A DNA stretch of 64,000 nt from Stratiolaelaps scimitus. Its lineage: Eukaryota; Arthropoda; Arachnida; Mesostigmata; Laelapidae. Shown in pieces: positions 49,133-60,958 of the stretch (positions within the stretch are counted from its first letter, which is position 1; each line of letters starts with the position of its first letter). Below the pieces are notes generated by a model that did no database searches, had not been told where the DNA came from, and saw only the letters and a program-made list of their open reading frames with translations. The stretch covers positions 3,596,001-3,660,000 of the forward strand of contig JABWDB010000021.1 in the NCBI GenBank assembly GCA_019614645.1, read 5' to 3'. Both the position numbers and the translations under genes were made by a program.

Positions 49133-52100
49133 TCACCTTTTATCACACAATACTAACCTGTTTATAATGAAGGGCTCCCAGAGGTGGCACCTTTCTGTTT
49201 TTTCCAACGGAGCAATAGTCACGTTTCCCGGCTGTAGATAAACAATCTGTGGTGACTCGAGTGTGTATAGCGGCCAATCTTGAGACCTGCCAGGAATTTT
49301 CGGCGTGCTGAAAATTTGTTCGTGTACACATAACATAACATTTATTAACATAAATTCTATTATCCGTGTGATGTGCGATGATATAATGATTCTGCCGTAC
49401 TGATCCACTATATAGGATTTTTTTTGCAGAGAGTTATTTTTTCGAATGCTAGAAATAAATGTCTTATCACGCTAGCTAGTGTTAGAACTCAGCAATAGCG
49501 TCGGTTCAGGTCTGGGGGCGTAAACCAACACCTATTCTCAAGGATGAACACGAAGGTCGAGAGATTGGGGGGTCACCAAGTACGACTTAGCTTCCCATAT
49601 TATGGGAGTAAATTGCTCTACTTAGTTGGTATTGAATATAGTGGCAGAAATGTCCCGATATCTCTTTACAGCACGCTCGCTTCGCCCCCATCAGCTCAAT
49701 GGTTTTTTTTTGTGATATTTACTAACATCTTTAGATTTATCGACTACAAGAATATGTTCTAATGACCAAAAAAAGCAACAAAACACAAGATACATACAAC
49801 TTCTCCTCGTTTGGTGATGTTCACTTGTTCAAATATCAGACGTTTATAAAATGAGCTCAATGTTACCGCAAGTGTGTCTATATGCAGAATGTGTTGACAG
49901 TTTGACATGACGATGTGAATGTATGTAAATGGGAGCTTATGCATGATTTTGGCACTAACATACGATTCGAATGGCAGTGATCGCCGTGCTTTCATCCGCT
50001 GAAATATACAATATTCGCATAAAACACGCCTTCGATACGATGCTTCCCAAATAGAAGTGTTTCCCTTTAAGTCAGATTTGGCGGTTCGTCAATGTCGTCA
50101 TATTTTTGCTTGGAGAGTTACATAAATGATTAATAATTCGACGACGACAAACGATTATCATATGATATTCGCACAGCAGCTGCTGCTACTGCCGCTGTCG
50201 TGTCCGACGCAGGGACTACGCCCCAGTGGGAGTTAAGCAGCATGAAGTGCAACTGCAACATACAAAATTCTAGACCCCCTCCTGCTCATCAAATGGGTGC
50301 TATTGCCTTTGTTGTCCCGCCTGCCATTACTGATGTTGATGCTGCGGCTGACAACGAGAACACATTTGGCACCGGCCGCCGGGGGGGCTCCGTGCCACGC
50401 CTGTAAATCGCGCATTTCTGCTGCATGCAGACTTTCTCCTTTTGTGTTATTTGGCAAACAGGCGAGTTGTCTTCATAGTCACAATGAAATAGTTACAGTC
50501 GTTGGCTCTTGGCCGCCGTGTGAAACCTTCTGCCTTTCTAATGCCTCCGTCACCGACGAATACTGTCAATTTCTTCTTTTATTTTATCTACATTTGTATC
50601 TGCCTTCAATTCTTGTACTCTTCTCTTCATCGTTAAAATCGACAATCGGGGCCATAATATAAACCATTTATTTTCACAGCGTATCGTTACTGAGGAGACG
50701 GAAGGCGGAATGTGAAAACGACAAATAGCGACAAGCAGCGATCTACTGGGTGATTTCATTGTATCGCCAGTTTAATCTGTCTTCGAGATTCGTTTTCTCC
50801 ACTCTGACGACTTGCACTGATCGCATAATTTGGCCTTACCCCGAGCGAACAAATTGGCCGAGTGAGATCAGCAGTTTCTCGTCGACATCACTGTCCAAAT
50901 GGAACTCGTCCAGAGCTGAGCGTTTGGCGAAGAACACGTCCGAACCCTGTGTCTTGGACAGAACGTCCGAGAACAGCTTGATGGGACAAAAGAAGTAGGC
51001 ATCAGTGAATGCTTCCCGGCATACGTCCATCGTCGACGAAAAGACCAGCTTGTATTCACCTAGAATTTTGTCCACTTTGCCGAAGGGGATATTTAGCGAG
51101 GTTCGGAGAAAGGTTTTAAACACATGCTTGCAATCCGATGTCGTGTCCACCGAACCCGGCTGCGAGCGAAGCAGCTCAGCAAATGCTGGCTGAGATTCGT
51201 CATCTTTCATGAGAACTAGCAGACTGAAGCGGTTTGCGAAACGCTGGTAGTCACCCTGGAAAGGCTCCGCCGGAATAAGCGAGTCTCCGATTACGGGCTG
51301 GAACGATTCGGGCTCAAAGGCTTGCGAACCTGAAATACAAAGATTACACGAAGTTAAAAATCGTTCTAAAATTAGTTGCAGAGAACGATCAGAAGCACCT
51401 ACTGGACTAGAACACTAGACGGAGCTTGAGTAGTTGTGGCTCAGAATGAATCGACAATTGCCAAGAACCGCTGCTCCCATGACCATTATTATTAAAAATA
51501 ATAATAACCATAACTAGAGTAAAACCAGGAACATGGTTTGCTATTGCAGAACCCGTAAAAACATTAGATTTCCACGGTGGTCAGATAGACTCGAATTTTG
51601 TACTCGTTCAAATGATGCTTGACCTCTAGTCTACATAGTACATTCTAGATTTAGCACGCAACCCTTTACCTGGGCTGGGTATAGTAGTCAATCGGAGTCA
51701 CTTCAACACAGAAAATGATAAATATATCGATAACTATTGATAAAACAATGAGCTGCCTAACACATCTCATTGGCTAACTGGATACGATCGGTACAAGGAA
51801 AGATTCCCGAGAATAATGTTGCTCTTTGATCCCGCCACACAATCGCATTCGATTGGCGAAAATCGACGACATTTATAGACGTTCGAAATTCGATGTCTGT
51901 ATCAGCAGCAGCAGCTGTCTGGTTTGTGCGTCATTTCGATTCTTGGCAGATAGAATGATGAAAACAGAAAACCGGTAACTGTGACGCTACCATGGTGCCG
52001 ACGATAATTGTTGATTTTACTTTCGAAAACTGCCGTGGCAATGGAGAATAAAGACATTTTCCGTAAGAGATATATACGTCAAATGCAAGGGCTTTATTTA

Positions 52101-55100
52101 CACAGTAGCTCTATTGGGCACGATACGGGCCGTGTACGAGCGGCACCTTGGAGAATATTCAATATTGTCGCGTGACACACTACAGATGCTTGGACCACCT
52201 GTTATCCATCGAGTTTTTGCTGATCAATGCACCCTTGTCCCTCAACTAATGAATCGAATTATTAACATACGTTTTTACGTACCGGATCCATTCATACGGG
52301 GGTGGATAATTCGTAAATTCGAATAAAGAGGGAGAACGAATTTCTCCTATACTCAATCGTGACTGTTTCGCCACTCGATGATTGTAGTGCGTGTCCGTTT
52401 GATTGACCAATCATCTAATTTGGCTACTTTTATCGGCCGTCGTTCTGGACACTTATTTTTAACGTATTTACTGTGCAAGCAAATTGATTATAACTAACTA
52501 TGACAGTTTCGTAAAACGCATCATTTTCAAGTTCCGAGCTTGAGAATGTGTTAATTGCTGGCACCAATTGACGAATCAATCGAGTTAGATGGAAGTGCCA
52601 GCTTACAAGTTAAGAGCGTGTATTGGGTCAGAATGGCATCGGTGGAATACGGATTCAAGTGATACTTGGCTCGGTACCATATTACATATCATATGAAAAT
52701 TAGATCCATTTCTTTCTACGTCTCATTTGACATACGTCGCCAATAATTATGTGCGCGTCATTACCTATGACCTCCAAAATTATCGATAAATAGAGCGTAT
52801 TAGACAAAATAATCTCAGACAGCTTTCTGGCGTCCGAATATTTGTTTTTGGAAATGCATAGATGTCGTTTTTTTGATAAACAGCGTAATGCTTGAAATAA
52901 AATTGACTAATAATAATAATAATAATGATTTGTAGCCAACTAATAATAATCATTCACCTTTGTTGCCGCTTCTTATATGACATGTAATACATACGATCCA
53001 AATAGCAAAAAGCCTAATATTACTGGCCCAAACCAAATCCTATAAAGCTTTTGTAGAAAATCGTGACGTATTTAGCGTTACTCGTATTCAGACCACCAGG
53101 ATAGAGAATTCTGTCTGTTTCTCGGTCTGTTCAATAGCAACCCATTCGAATAAATTCTTTTATGCCACAGAATTTAATTCTCCTGGTAAACGATTGAATA
53201 TGTGACATACCACTTGCTGACAAGCAAATACCTATGTAAGTTGTAAATCGAGGTATGGATTGGTAACGGATCCAAATATGGGGGAGGGGGATCAGGCAGT
53301 GGCTAGAGAGACAAGAGCTTGTCACGAATGTCAGCGCGGATCCGAGAACAACGAACAGAAACTGTGCACAATACAGAGTCCCGCTAACGCAGCGGCCTCG
53401 ATCGATGACATGAGCCGACTTTACTTGGCCCAATGAGTTGTAAGAGAGATCAAACGATACCTCTGTCTGGTGGCGAATTTGAAACGCACACCTCGAGGGT
53501 TGGGCAACAATTCGCGGTTTCGTAACAACCGAACAGGACAGGTAGACTAGCCGTGATGGCCACAACTGGTCCTGTTGCATTTCCTCACAACTTTTCTGCC
53601 CCATTGTTAGTTAGGCAGACAGGCAGACACAGGGGAAGGCCATGTCGGCCGATGTTGTCCAGGTCCGAACATCGGGCACGAACTCACTTATTCATTTCAC
53701 TGCTCGCAGACTAACCACCCAACAGCCAGAGACAGTCGTTGTGGCACTCGTCCAATGCACGAGAATATGAATGTAGCGACGTATGTATGTTAGGGAATTT
53801 GTATTCGTTTGGCATTTGCAGGTCATCGACGAAGCGACGGTAGATACCGTTTGATTTTGAATTATGTCAATGTAGAGGCGGATGAAGGCGGCAGGAAGGC
53901 GAGTTCAACAACCGTAAATTGCACTATTCCCCGCCTTAGAGGTAACAATAGCCCGAATGCTGTATAACATGAAGTGCATTTGAACCCCGTTCGAGTCGAA
54001 GTTATGCTCCCAAGAGAGCGGGTTTATACAACGTTTGAATACAAACAGCAGTAACTAATTGAGCATACATGGTGAATAGCGTTGATATTAATAATAATAA
54101 AATGAGAAGATATGACTTAGGTAACATACACTTAACTTTGCAGGCTTTAATATCTATTACGGAGACTAAATGCCACCACCCGGGGGTAATTTGAAGAAAA
54201 CAAATCGGTTTGTTATTTGTGTATATTATGTGAAGCTCTGCCCAAATACCTATACTGTCAATTAAAGTGCAATCTGGAGAATGGAGCGTTGCAATCAAAA
54301 TCTTGAATATTCTTTAATTACTGCTCCCATACACTCCGCGGTTAGAGAGTACTCACCAACGATGACTTCCGGATGAACAACCTTCAGACAGCGGATCGCA
54401 CGTTCTCGCTGCGCTTCCCATGGCGTCGAGTAGTTATAGCAGCCGGCGTAGACCAGCAAACGCATCGTAACAGCTTCAGAATTCTTCTTGAATGAATTGC
54501 GACTTGTATGAATGCTTCCGCTTTCAAAGATCACCTTACGTAGAAGGTCGGACGCGAGTGGGGATGTCATGAGGATGGCTGCTACAGCGCCACCTTCCCC
54601 ACGACCCCATAAAGTAATATCCTGAGGATTACCGCCAAACAGTCTCGAGTTTAGCTTCGTCCAACGAATAGCCTCAAGAATGTCGTACAGTCCCACGTTG
54701 CCAGGTGCCTCGGGGCTGCCTGAGAACAGGAATCCTAATGCTCCTACCCGATAGTTGACAGACACAAATATCACATCGCTGTTGGCAGCAAACTCGGCGC
54801 CATCCGGCAGAATGGTTTGTTCGTAGCTTGGCACATATATAACGATTGAGAGATTCATCCTGCGAGCGTTTCCCAGCTGAGATTGCTGCTCTGACGAGCT
54901 CGGTATCCATACGTTGATATACAGGCAGTCTTCGCTCATTTGGAGCTCGATTTGGGTTGGCCTCATACAGAGAGGCGGAGATCTCGTTGCGTTGAATACA
55001 CCCGGCATCGGCAAGAGTGGTATCGGCTTCATAAAGCGCCGTTGGCCGGTTGGCGGTTCGGCGTATGGCACACCTTGGTAAGAGTGTACTGTCTTGCCAT

Positions 55101-55218
55101 TGATGACCTCTTCGATACCGAGCATTTGACCGGTCACGGTGGTCAGCATTGGTTGGCGCGCTAATGCTCGCTCCGTCGAGGCGACCAACGCCAATACCGT
55201 TACAAAGAACCGATGCAT
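49133..55218 (-). CDS. type-B carboxylesterase-like protein lacking the catalytic serine
   Basis: Secreted alpha/beta-hydrolase of the cholinesterase/carboxylesterase family. Exons are 55218-54357, 51329-50840 and 49307-49133, with agreeing phases, giving 508 residues. The signal peptide is MHRFFVTVLALVASTERALA. GVPYAEPPTGQRRF, the Cys84-Cys98 loop pair, EDCLYINVW (97-104), VSVNYRVGALGFL, GNVGLYD and the C-terminal DWPLYTLESP and RCHLWEPF segments all fit the family. The nucleophile elbow reads G-R-G-E-G (205-209) instead of G-E-S-A-G, so the serine is Gly207. The HGG oxyanion segment (YVPSYE) and the DEG and HxxEL signatures are also gone. It is therefore probably a non-enzymatic member, like neurotactin, glutactin or neuroligin relatives. 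A donor-like AG|gttagt at 49158 would allow another 3' exon, for instance with a membrane anchor. Read-through gives the stop used here. The start is the first ATG in frame. Confidence 0.85.
51330..54356. other. large intron of the esterase-like gene
   Basis: About 3 kb between esterase-like exons 1 and 2. It holds ATT-type repeats near 51485-51510 and 52908-52930. A 157-codon open frame at 53131-53604 (minus) shows no recognisable domain. No nested gene is supported. Confidence 0.6.
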
Positions 55219-58117
55219 CGTCTCGCTTCTACACACATACACACTCACAGATACACCAGTGTGAGGTCCCTATCACGTTTATGTTATGACCACGTTGATT
55301 ATGATCAGCTCGTTCGACAGCTATCAACTCATCGGAGATTGGAAGTCAGATTTAATCAACAGACGAGACGAACGTAGAATACACGCGCTCACACAGACAC
55401 GTCACCGCGTTGAACAAACCCCGCACATTGAGACGCTCGACACCATTCGGTTCTAACAAATACCACACGCAGTAATGTCTCACAACAACGCAACAAACAA
55501 ACAACTCAAAAACCGGATTGCCTGTACGCCCCCCCACCCACGAAATCGTTGTGCGTTAATTCGTTTACGTCATTGGTCGTCTCCACAGTGAAGGGACACA
55601 AATTTTATAAATGAGAACAGAAACAGCATTCGCCTGCAAGCGTTCACATCGCCGAGCGATTTAATCGAAATAATCGTCGAAGACGCACAAATGCTGACTG
55701 ACCCACTAACGAACTAACTCTAGTAATTGGCTGGTTCACAAGTTCTGTCTCTTGTGTGGCCGTATGTCCAAAGTGATCGTTCTTACAACGTTGTTACGAT
55801 TATATCCACCACTTATTGCTGGCAACAACTTGTGCTTGCTTGATTCGTTGTTCGCGTGCTTCACTGTTTGTCTCGTTGGTTCGATTGCTTATCCCGGTGC
55901 TGCTGCTTCAGCTGACGCCAGCTGGTGCCGACTGCGACGAATAGCTGCGACATCGTCAGCTAACAGCCAGTGAAGGTGGTGCTGGTGGTGGTGGTGCTAC
56001 TGCTGGTTGTTGTAAGTGTTGTTGCGGTTCTTCTTCACTTTTGGCACATTCGTCGTAACCAGCGCGATGATGGGTGGGCTACCCTTCGGCCCAGAAGAAC
56101 ATGAAGAAGCATGAGGAGTCAATGTGGGAGGGAGATGTTGGCGCCGCCAGCTGCGGCTATCGGTGCAGCTTTGCGCGCCGCCTGTTTCTGTTTCGCTGAG
56201 GTACGCTCGCGACGACGATGAGGGAGTCAGTCGTTTTAGAGAAGACGCACGATCAGCAGCCGCTGCTAGCTAAAGCCACGACAACGGTCAGCTTCAGCTC
56301 TACGGCCGCTTGGAATCAAACGTCAGTGAAACCCCTATCGACGACACGCCGTTGTCTACGGCAGTGTTCAGTGTCAGTACGACGCTACTGCTGCTGCTGT
56401 TGTTTCTTCTCTGGGGTGCGCGATGCGTACGCGTGCGCGCGGACCGACCGCTAGGATCGCCTTGCTCAATCACTTCGAGGTTGCTTGCGATTGGTATGAT
56501 CCCCACGTTCTCCAGTGATTCCTCTACGACAACGCTTAGAGACAGCGGCAGCTGAGTCAGGGAGCGATGTACCTACACCACTGGAGGCAGATGGCACCGA
56601 CCAGCAAACAGCAACATCAACTACGTTTGATGTTCAGATAACACGTACCAAACAGAGGAGATGATCTTCGGCTGTTGGTTGTTTCTGCTTTGCCCTCGCC
56701 GACATCAACGACGCCAGCTGAAGACGCTCAAGGGCGCATTTTGGAAGAGGAGCAATCCAGAGAACGAGAGAAAGAAGCATAATGAAAAACTTCGCCCCTT
56801 ACGAACTCCTGCGAGGGGAGGCGGAGGCCATCGGTGTTCCCCGCAGATCGGCCGGGTGCAATGACGTTTACCAAAGGGACGCACCGTATCGGGACGGTGT
56901 TACGAGACATCCACCCAATGGCGACCTACCCGCCAAACCTACGCCCACAGGCGGTGCCACAACACCAGTGGCAGAATTCCACCTCCCACCTTCAAATGTG
57001 AACCCCTCAGTGTGCTGCAGTAGTAATAATATATATATATATATACATAATGTAATAGTATCAGTAAAGGTCTATCGATCGTAATTCTTTTGACGAAATG
57101 GGCAACGGCAAACGATAGATATTGGCATAGATTACTATTGGGAGATGAGACAGTTACAGCGGAACGGTCGGAGGAATAACAAATCGTACCAGCAACAAGA
57201 GCTGAAAGAAGTGAGCGCGGCGTAATATACGGCAGACTATAAACACCGGATGTTTATGAGACTTACAGGGTTCTGCTTTTTACTTGTTTTTTCCTTGTCG
57301 ACTCATCAACCTTGAGGTCAGTACGAATCGTATCGAGTGTCGGGCAGCCCCTAACATATTGTCACGTAGCCCTGTTTATGAGGCAGTGATCGGAAATGCA
57401 AGGCAAAATGAAGAGGCCTTGTAATCTCAGCTAGTATAATAGCAGTAGTAGTCAATTAGTCGCGGTACCTCGTAAATGTTGTATCTTTGTGTGTCTTTTT
57501 CATCACAATGGAAACGATTATCTATAAGGGCAGTGCGGAACGATAGAGCGATATGTAAACGCCGCGTGTGCCTGTTGTTGTTATTATATTATGCTTGCTG
57601 CATATGTATATATATATATGTTCGTCCGTAGATCGATGAAGAACACGAAAAAGGTGTAAAAGGCGTCACCAAATTGACAATTGTCATGATGATGTCCCTT
57701 CCCCCTAAGCACGACGCTTTTTCGCCCTTCGATAGATCACTACCAGCACCAGCAGAAAGATGGTCGGGTGCAACCCGTAGCCCGCCGCTCTCTGCGTCGG
57801 GTGAGTCAGGGTTGCCTACAGCATGGCGCACAAGAGCAAGACCATTTCGCCAAAGGCAACGTTTTTTTTTGTAATGAGCAGCAACGTAAATTCGTACGGA
57901 AAGCAAATGGCACTGCAGAGCTAGAAATCAGAATACGAGTGTTATTTCGTCGGACAGCTACTTCAGTGATTTGTATGCTTGTTTCTGTAGCAAACGAACA
58001 ACAGTTAGCTTGTATCTGTCTGTTTCTCTGGTTGTTGTTGCTGTTGTGGTTGTTGTCGTGGATCGTCATAATATTATACTCATCTGCATCTACATCATCA
58101 CAGGCTGTAGCGAGGCA
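55219..58117. other. spacer between the two esterase-like genes
   Basis: Should contain the promoter of the downstream (left) esterase-like gene and the 3' UTR of the right one. A CpG-rich block at about 55.9-56.95 kb has several short overlapping open frames, one with a leucine-rich stretch but no ATG. (TA)n runs lie at 57028-57046 and about 57606-57620. No gene is supported. Confidence 0.5.
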
Positions 58118-60958
58118 TCATTTCGTTGCCGTCGCTTCATTGACGCACCTTCCCCTGATGAAAGCAGCGATTTGCTGACTGAGGGCGCGGCTTAAGTCAG
58201 ACTCTTTTCGCTCTTCACGACCGTTAGCCGTCGACTGCCAGTCCAGAAGAAATGCAAGCTCGTTGACGGGAGTTGTATGCGGGTAGTCCAATTCAAAGAC
58301 CCGTACTGCAGACATCTCGGTCAGCGTTGTGGCTAAAATTTTATCCGGACATCGGTACAGCAGGTCCTGATTCATCTCGGTCACCAACTCAATGATCTCT
58401 TTAGTGGCGTTCAGCTCGAGGTTGGCTGGCGCCGAGGGCGCGTACGTCTTGAAGATTCTCCGATTATCGACTGACGCAATCGTGAAGCCGAATTCGCGTT
58501 CGATCGTTTCTTTGAGCGTGACTAATTTATTATCGCCCGGTTCCTTCGATGCCAGAAAGCTGGTGATACTCGGCAGAATTTTCCACCCGCTACGAGCGTA
58601 GGAGCCCAATAGGATTGGTTTATTTTTCGCTGTCCGGCTTTTGAAGCATTCCGGAAATTCTAATCCGGCCTTCGATATCGGCCCAAATTTCATATCTGAC
58701 ACAACTTGTGATGACTTCTTGGCCCTGAGACAAGCAAAAGATTCTGCGACATCTCTGTAGTGGCAATTCATTTCATTGAGGTAAAAGTCGAAGGTACCAT
58801 CGAATAGGAGCCGATTCAGCATGAGAGGATTACCTGACAGAAGGAGAACTCTCTGAAATAGGTCTGACATTGTTGGATCTAGTAGATGCAAGCCTGCAAT
58901 CGCTCCGGAGAAACCGTAGCCACCAATTGTGATTAGATCTTGTTTTCCGCGGAATGCTTCGATATTGTCGTATATCCATTTGAGCGCAAGAGCCTGATCC
59001 TGAAGACCGAGCTCACCGCGGACATCGTCAGTAGACGCGTTGAGAAAACCGAAAGGACCTACTCGATATGCCACTTCAAATACAACAATGTTCTCAGTTG
59101 AAGAAAACGTTGCAAAATCAATGTCCGTAGAAATTTTCTCTCCGGGAAGGCCATCGCCAGCAAACCACACAAGACTGTTGAGGTCGCTGCCTTCAACTGG
59201 AGTCCAGATATTCATATAGAGACAATCTTCACTTGCAGAATCGGTAGAGCTTCGTATGCAAGGCGGTTGTTTTTTTGTCACTATTTTGAAACCTGGCCAG
59301 GCGTTCACTTCCTTCGCTCGAGTAAACCTCATTGGTTTTTCAGCGTATGGCACACCAAGGTAGACATCTATGAGCACTTCTCCTAGCAGCATTTGTAAGC
59401 CGGCAAGTTTTCCCTGTGCAACCGCTATTTTTGGCCCTTCGGGAACATCAATAGTATTTGACTCCGATGTGGTCATCGGTGCTGGGGACGGTTCATCGTC
59501 AGCGGAAGATGGTGGAGGTTTTTCGGTGATCGTTTTGTCATCGGTACCAGAAGATCCTATTGTGGAAGTTGATTGTCCATTGGGCGAAGGTGGTTGGTCA
59601 TTCTGCATCGGTACTTCCGTCGACGCTGAAGACCACCTAGCTCCCGATTCAGTGGTCATCGAAGATTCAGATTTAGCTGAATCGTACGTAATTACTGATG
59701 GCTGCGCACTTGTTGACACCGAAGATTCTGGAAGTTTTGTGTCTTCAGTAGGGCGTACTTCCGGAACTCCGTTCGGCTTAGTTTCTGGAGTGCTATCAGG
59801 TTCGACATCGGGTCCTCGGGCGGACGATGGTGCAATGCTGGGCTGTGGGTCAGAGCTGGATCCAGGAACATTATCCGCTAAAGGTCCCGGGTTAGTCTCC
59901 GGACCTGGCTCTGCTAAAGGCCCTGGAGTTGGGTCAGGAGCAAGCTCTACAGAAGGTTCCGCTGGAAGCTCTGGTGTGGGCTCAGAAGCAGGGTTCACAG
60001 AAGGCTCTACTGGAGATTCTGTGATGTGGTTAGGAACAGGCTCTGGACTGGACTCTTCAGAAGGGTCTGCTTGAGGTTCTGGAGTGGGCTCAGGAGCAGG
60101 GTCGGCCAAAGGTTCTGGGCTTGGCTCTGGAAATGGACTGGAGTCAGGTGCAGTGTTGGCGGAAAGCTCTGGACTAGGCTCAGGAGCAGGATCGGCCAAA
60201 GGTTCTGGGCTTGGCTCTGGAACAGGACTGGAGTCAGGCGCAGTGTTGGCGGAAAGCTCTGGACTAGGCTCAGGAGCAGGATCGGCCAAAGGTTCTGGGC
60301 TTGGCTCTGGAACAGGACTGGAATCAGGCGCAGTGTTGGCGGAAAACTCTGGACTAGGCTCAGGAGCAGGATCGGCCAAAGGTTCTGGGCTTGGCTCCGG
60401 AACAGGACTGGAGTCAGGTGCAGTGTTGGCGGAAAGCTCTGGGCTAGACTCAGGAGGACTGTGGTCAGGTGCAGGACTTTGCTCGGGAGCAGACTCTGCA
60501 GATGGTTCAAAATTTGCACTAGTACCTGAATTAAGTTCTGGCGGATCACTAGGTTTAGTGGTTATTGGCATTTCAGACTTGATTTCTGTAGATTGCACAA
60601 TTTCTGGGGCCGCAGATATCTCAAGCTTAATCTCTGTAGTCTGGCCATATCCTGAAGTAATTTCAGCCGCTACACTAGATGCTGTTGTCTCAAGGGATAT
60701 CGGAGCGATTCCAGTTGAACGCTCAAAAACTGGCGACACATCGGCACTCGATTCCAGGTGTAACTCGGTTACTGGGAATGTTACCGACCGTCCCTCATGG
60801 GCTTCTGCTGTTTCGCTGGTCATCAGAGCATCGCTCATTTCAGGATTGTTTGAGTTTTTCAAAGCGTCATTACAGGGCACGACAGTTACGACAGCAGATT
60901 CGGACAATGCCACGATACAGGCTGCGCAAATCAGAACAACGTACATTCTACCTCTCAT
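58118..60958 (-). CDS. secreted Pro/Glu/Ser-repeat protein fused to a catalytically dead esterase domain
   Basis: A single uninterrupted exon of 946 codons. Residues 1-22 form a signal peptide (MYVVLICAACIVALSESA core). Residues to about 500 are low-complexity Pro/Ser/Glu/Thr, including four exact-length 30-residue repeats (units such as SANTAPDSSPVPEPSPEPLA) and more decayed ones. This is mucin- or stalk-like and a likely O-glycosylation target. From about 505 the type-B esterase fold follows: YLGVPYAEKPMRF, SEDCLYMNIWTP, FEVAYRVGPFGFLNAS, GLQDQALALKWI. The nucleophile elbow reads GGYGFSGA, with Gly in place of Ser. The WIHGG segment is WFAGDG, the His-bearing HxxEL is PVNEL, and the DEG segment is YARSG. 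No transmembrane segment or GPI signal is seen at the C-terminus. It is paralogous in fold to the neighbour on the left but lacks its introns. Confidence 0.88.
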   Translation of the reverse strand: MRGRMYVVLICAACIVALSESAVVTVVPCNDALKNSNNPEMSDALMTSETAEAHEGRSVTFPVTELHLESSADVSPVFERSTGIAPISLETTASSVAAEITSGYGQTTEIKLEISAAPEIVQSTEIKSEMPITTKPSDPPELNSGTSANFEPSAESAPEQSPAPDHSPPESSPELSANTAPDSSPVPEPSPEPLADPAPEPSPEFSANTAPDSSPVPEPSPEPLADPAPEPSPELSANTAPDSSPVPEPSPEPLADPAPEPSPELSANTAPDSSPFPEPSPEPLADPAPEPTPEPQADPSEESSPEPVPNHITESPVEPSVNPASEPTPELPAEPSVELAPDPTPGPLAEPGPETNPGPLADNVPGSSSDPQPSIAPSSARGPDVEPDSTPETKPNGVPEVRPTEDTKLPESSVSTSAQPSVITYDSAKSESSMTTESGARWSSASTEVPMQNDQPPSPNGQSTSTIGSSGTDDKTITEKPPPSSADDEPSPAPMTTSESNTIDVPEGPKIAVAQGKLAGLQMLLGEVLIDVYLGVPYAEKPMRFTRAKEVNAWPGFKIVTKKQPPCIRSSTDSASEDCLYMNIWTPVEGSDLNSLVWFAGDGLPGEKISTDIDFATFSSTENIVVFEVAYRVGPFGFLNASTDDVRGELGLQDQALALKWIYDNIEAFRGKQDLITIGGYGFSGAIAGLHLLDPTMSDLFQRVLLLSGNPLMLNRLLFDGTFDFYLNEMNCHYRDVAESFACLRAKKSSQVVSDMKFGPISKAGLEFPECFKSRTAKNKPILLGSYARSGWKILPSITSFLASKEPGDNKLVTLKETIEREFGFTIASVDNRRIFKTYAPSAPANLELNATKEIIELVTEMNQDLLYRCPDKILATTLTEMSAVRVFELDYPHTTPVNELAFLLDWQSTANGREERKESDLSRALSQQIAAFIRGRCVNEATATK
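60085..60444 (-). repeat. coding minisatellite, 90-bp unit, four copies
   Basis: The marker cagtgttggcgga recurs at 60151, 60241, 60331 and 60421, exactly 90 bp apart, so units are 30 codons and keep frame. Copies differ by only a few bases, which implies recent duplication or gene conversion. Copy number is likely to vary between individuals. Confidence 0.93.

Noticed and set aside
53131..53604. 157-codon minus-strand frame inside the esterase-like gene's intron
   Set aside because: No recognisable domain, mixed composition, and it is bounded by no convincing splice sites.
56310..56555. Open frame with a leucine-rich membrane-like segment near the esterase genes
   Set aside because: It is on the opposite strand, lacks an ATG, and the leucines come from a CTG repeat. 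It is not a membrane anchor for either esterase-like protein.
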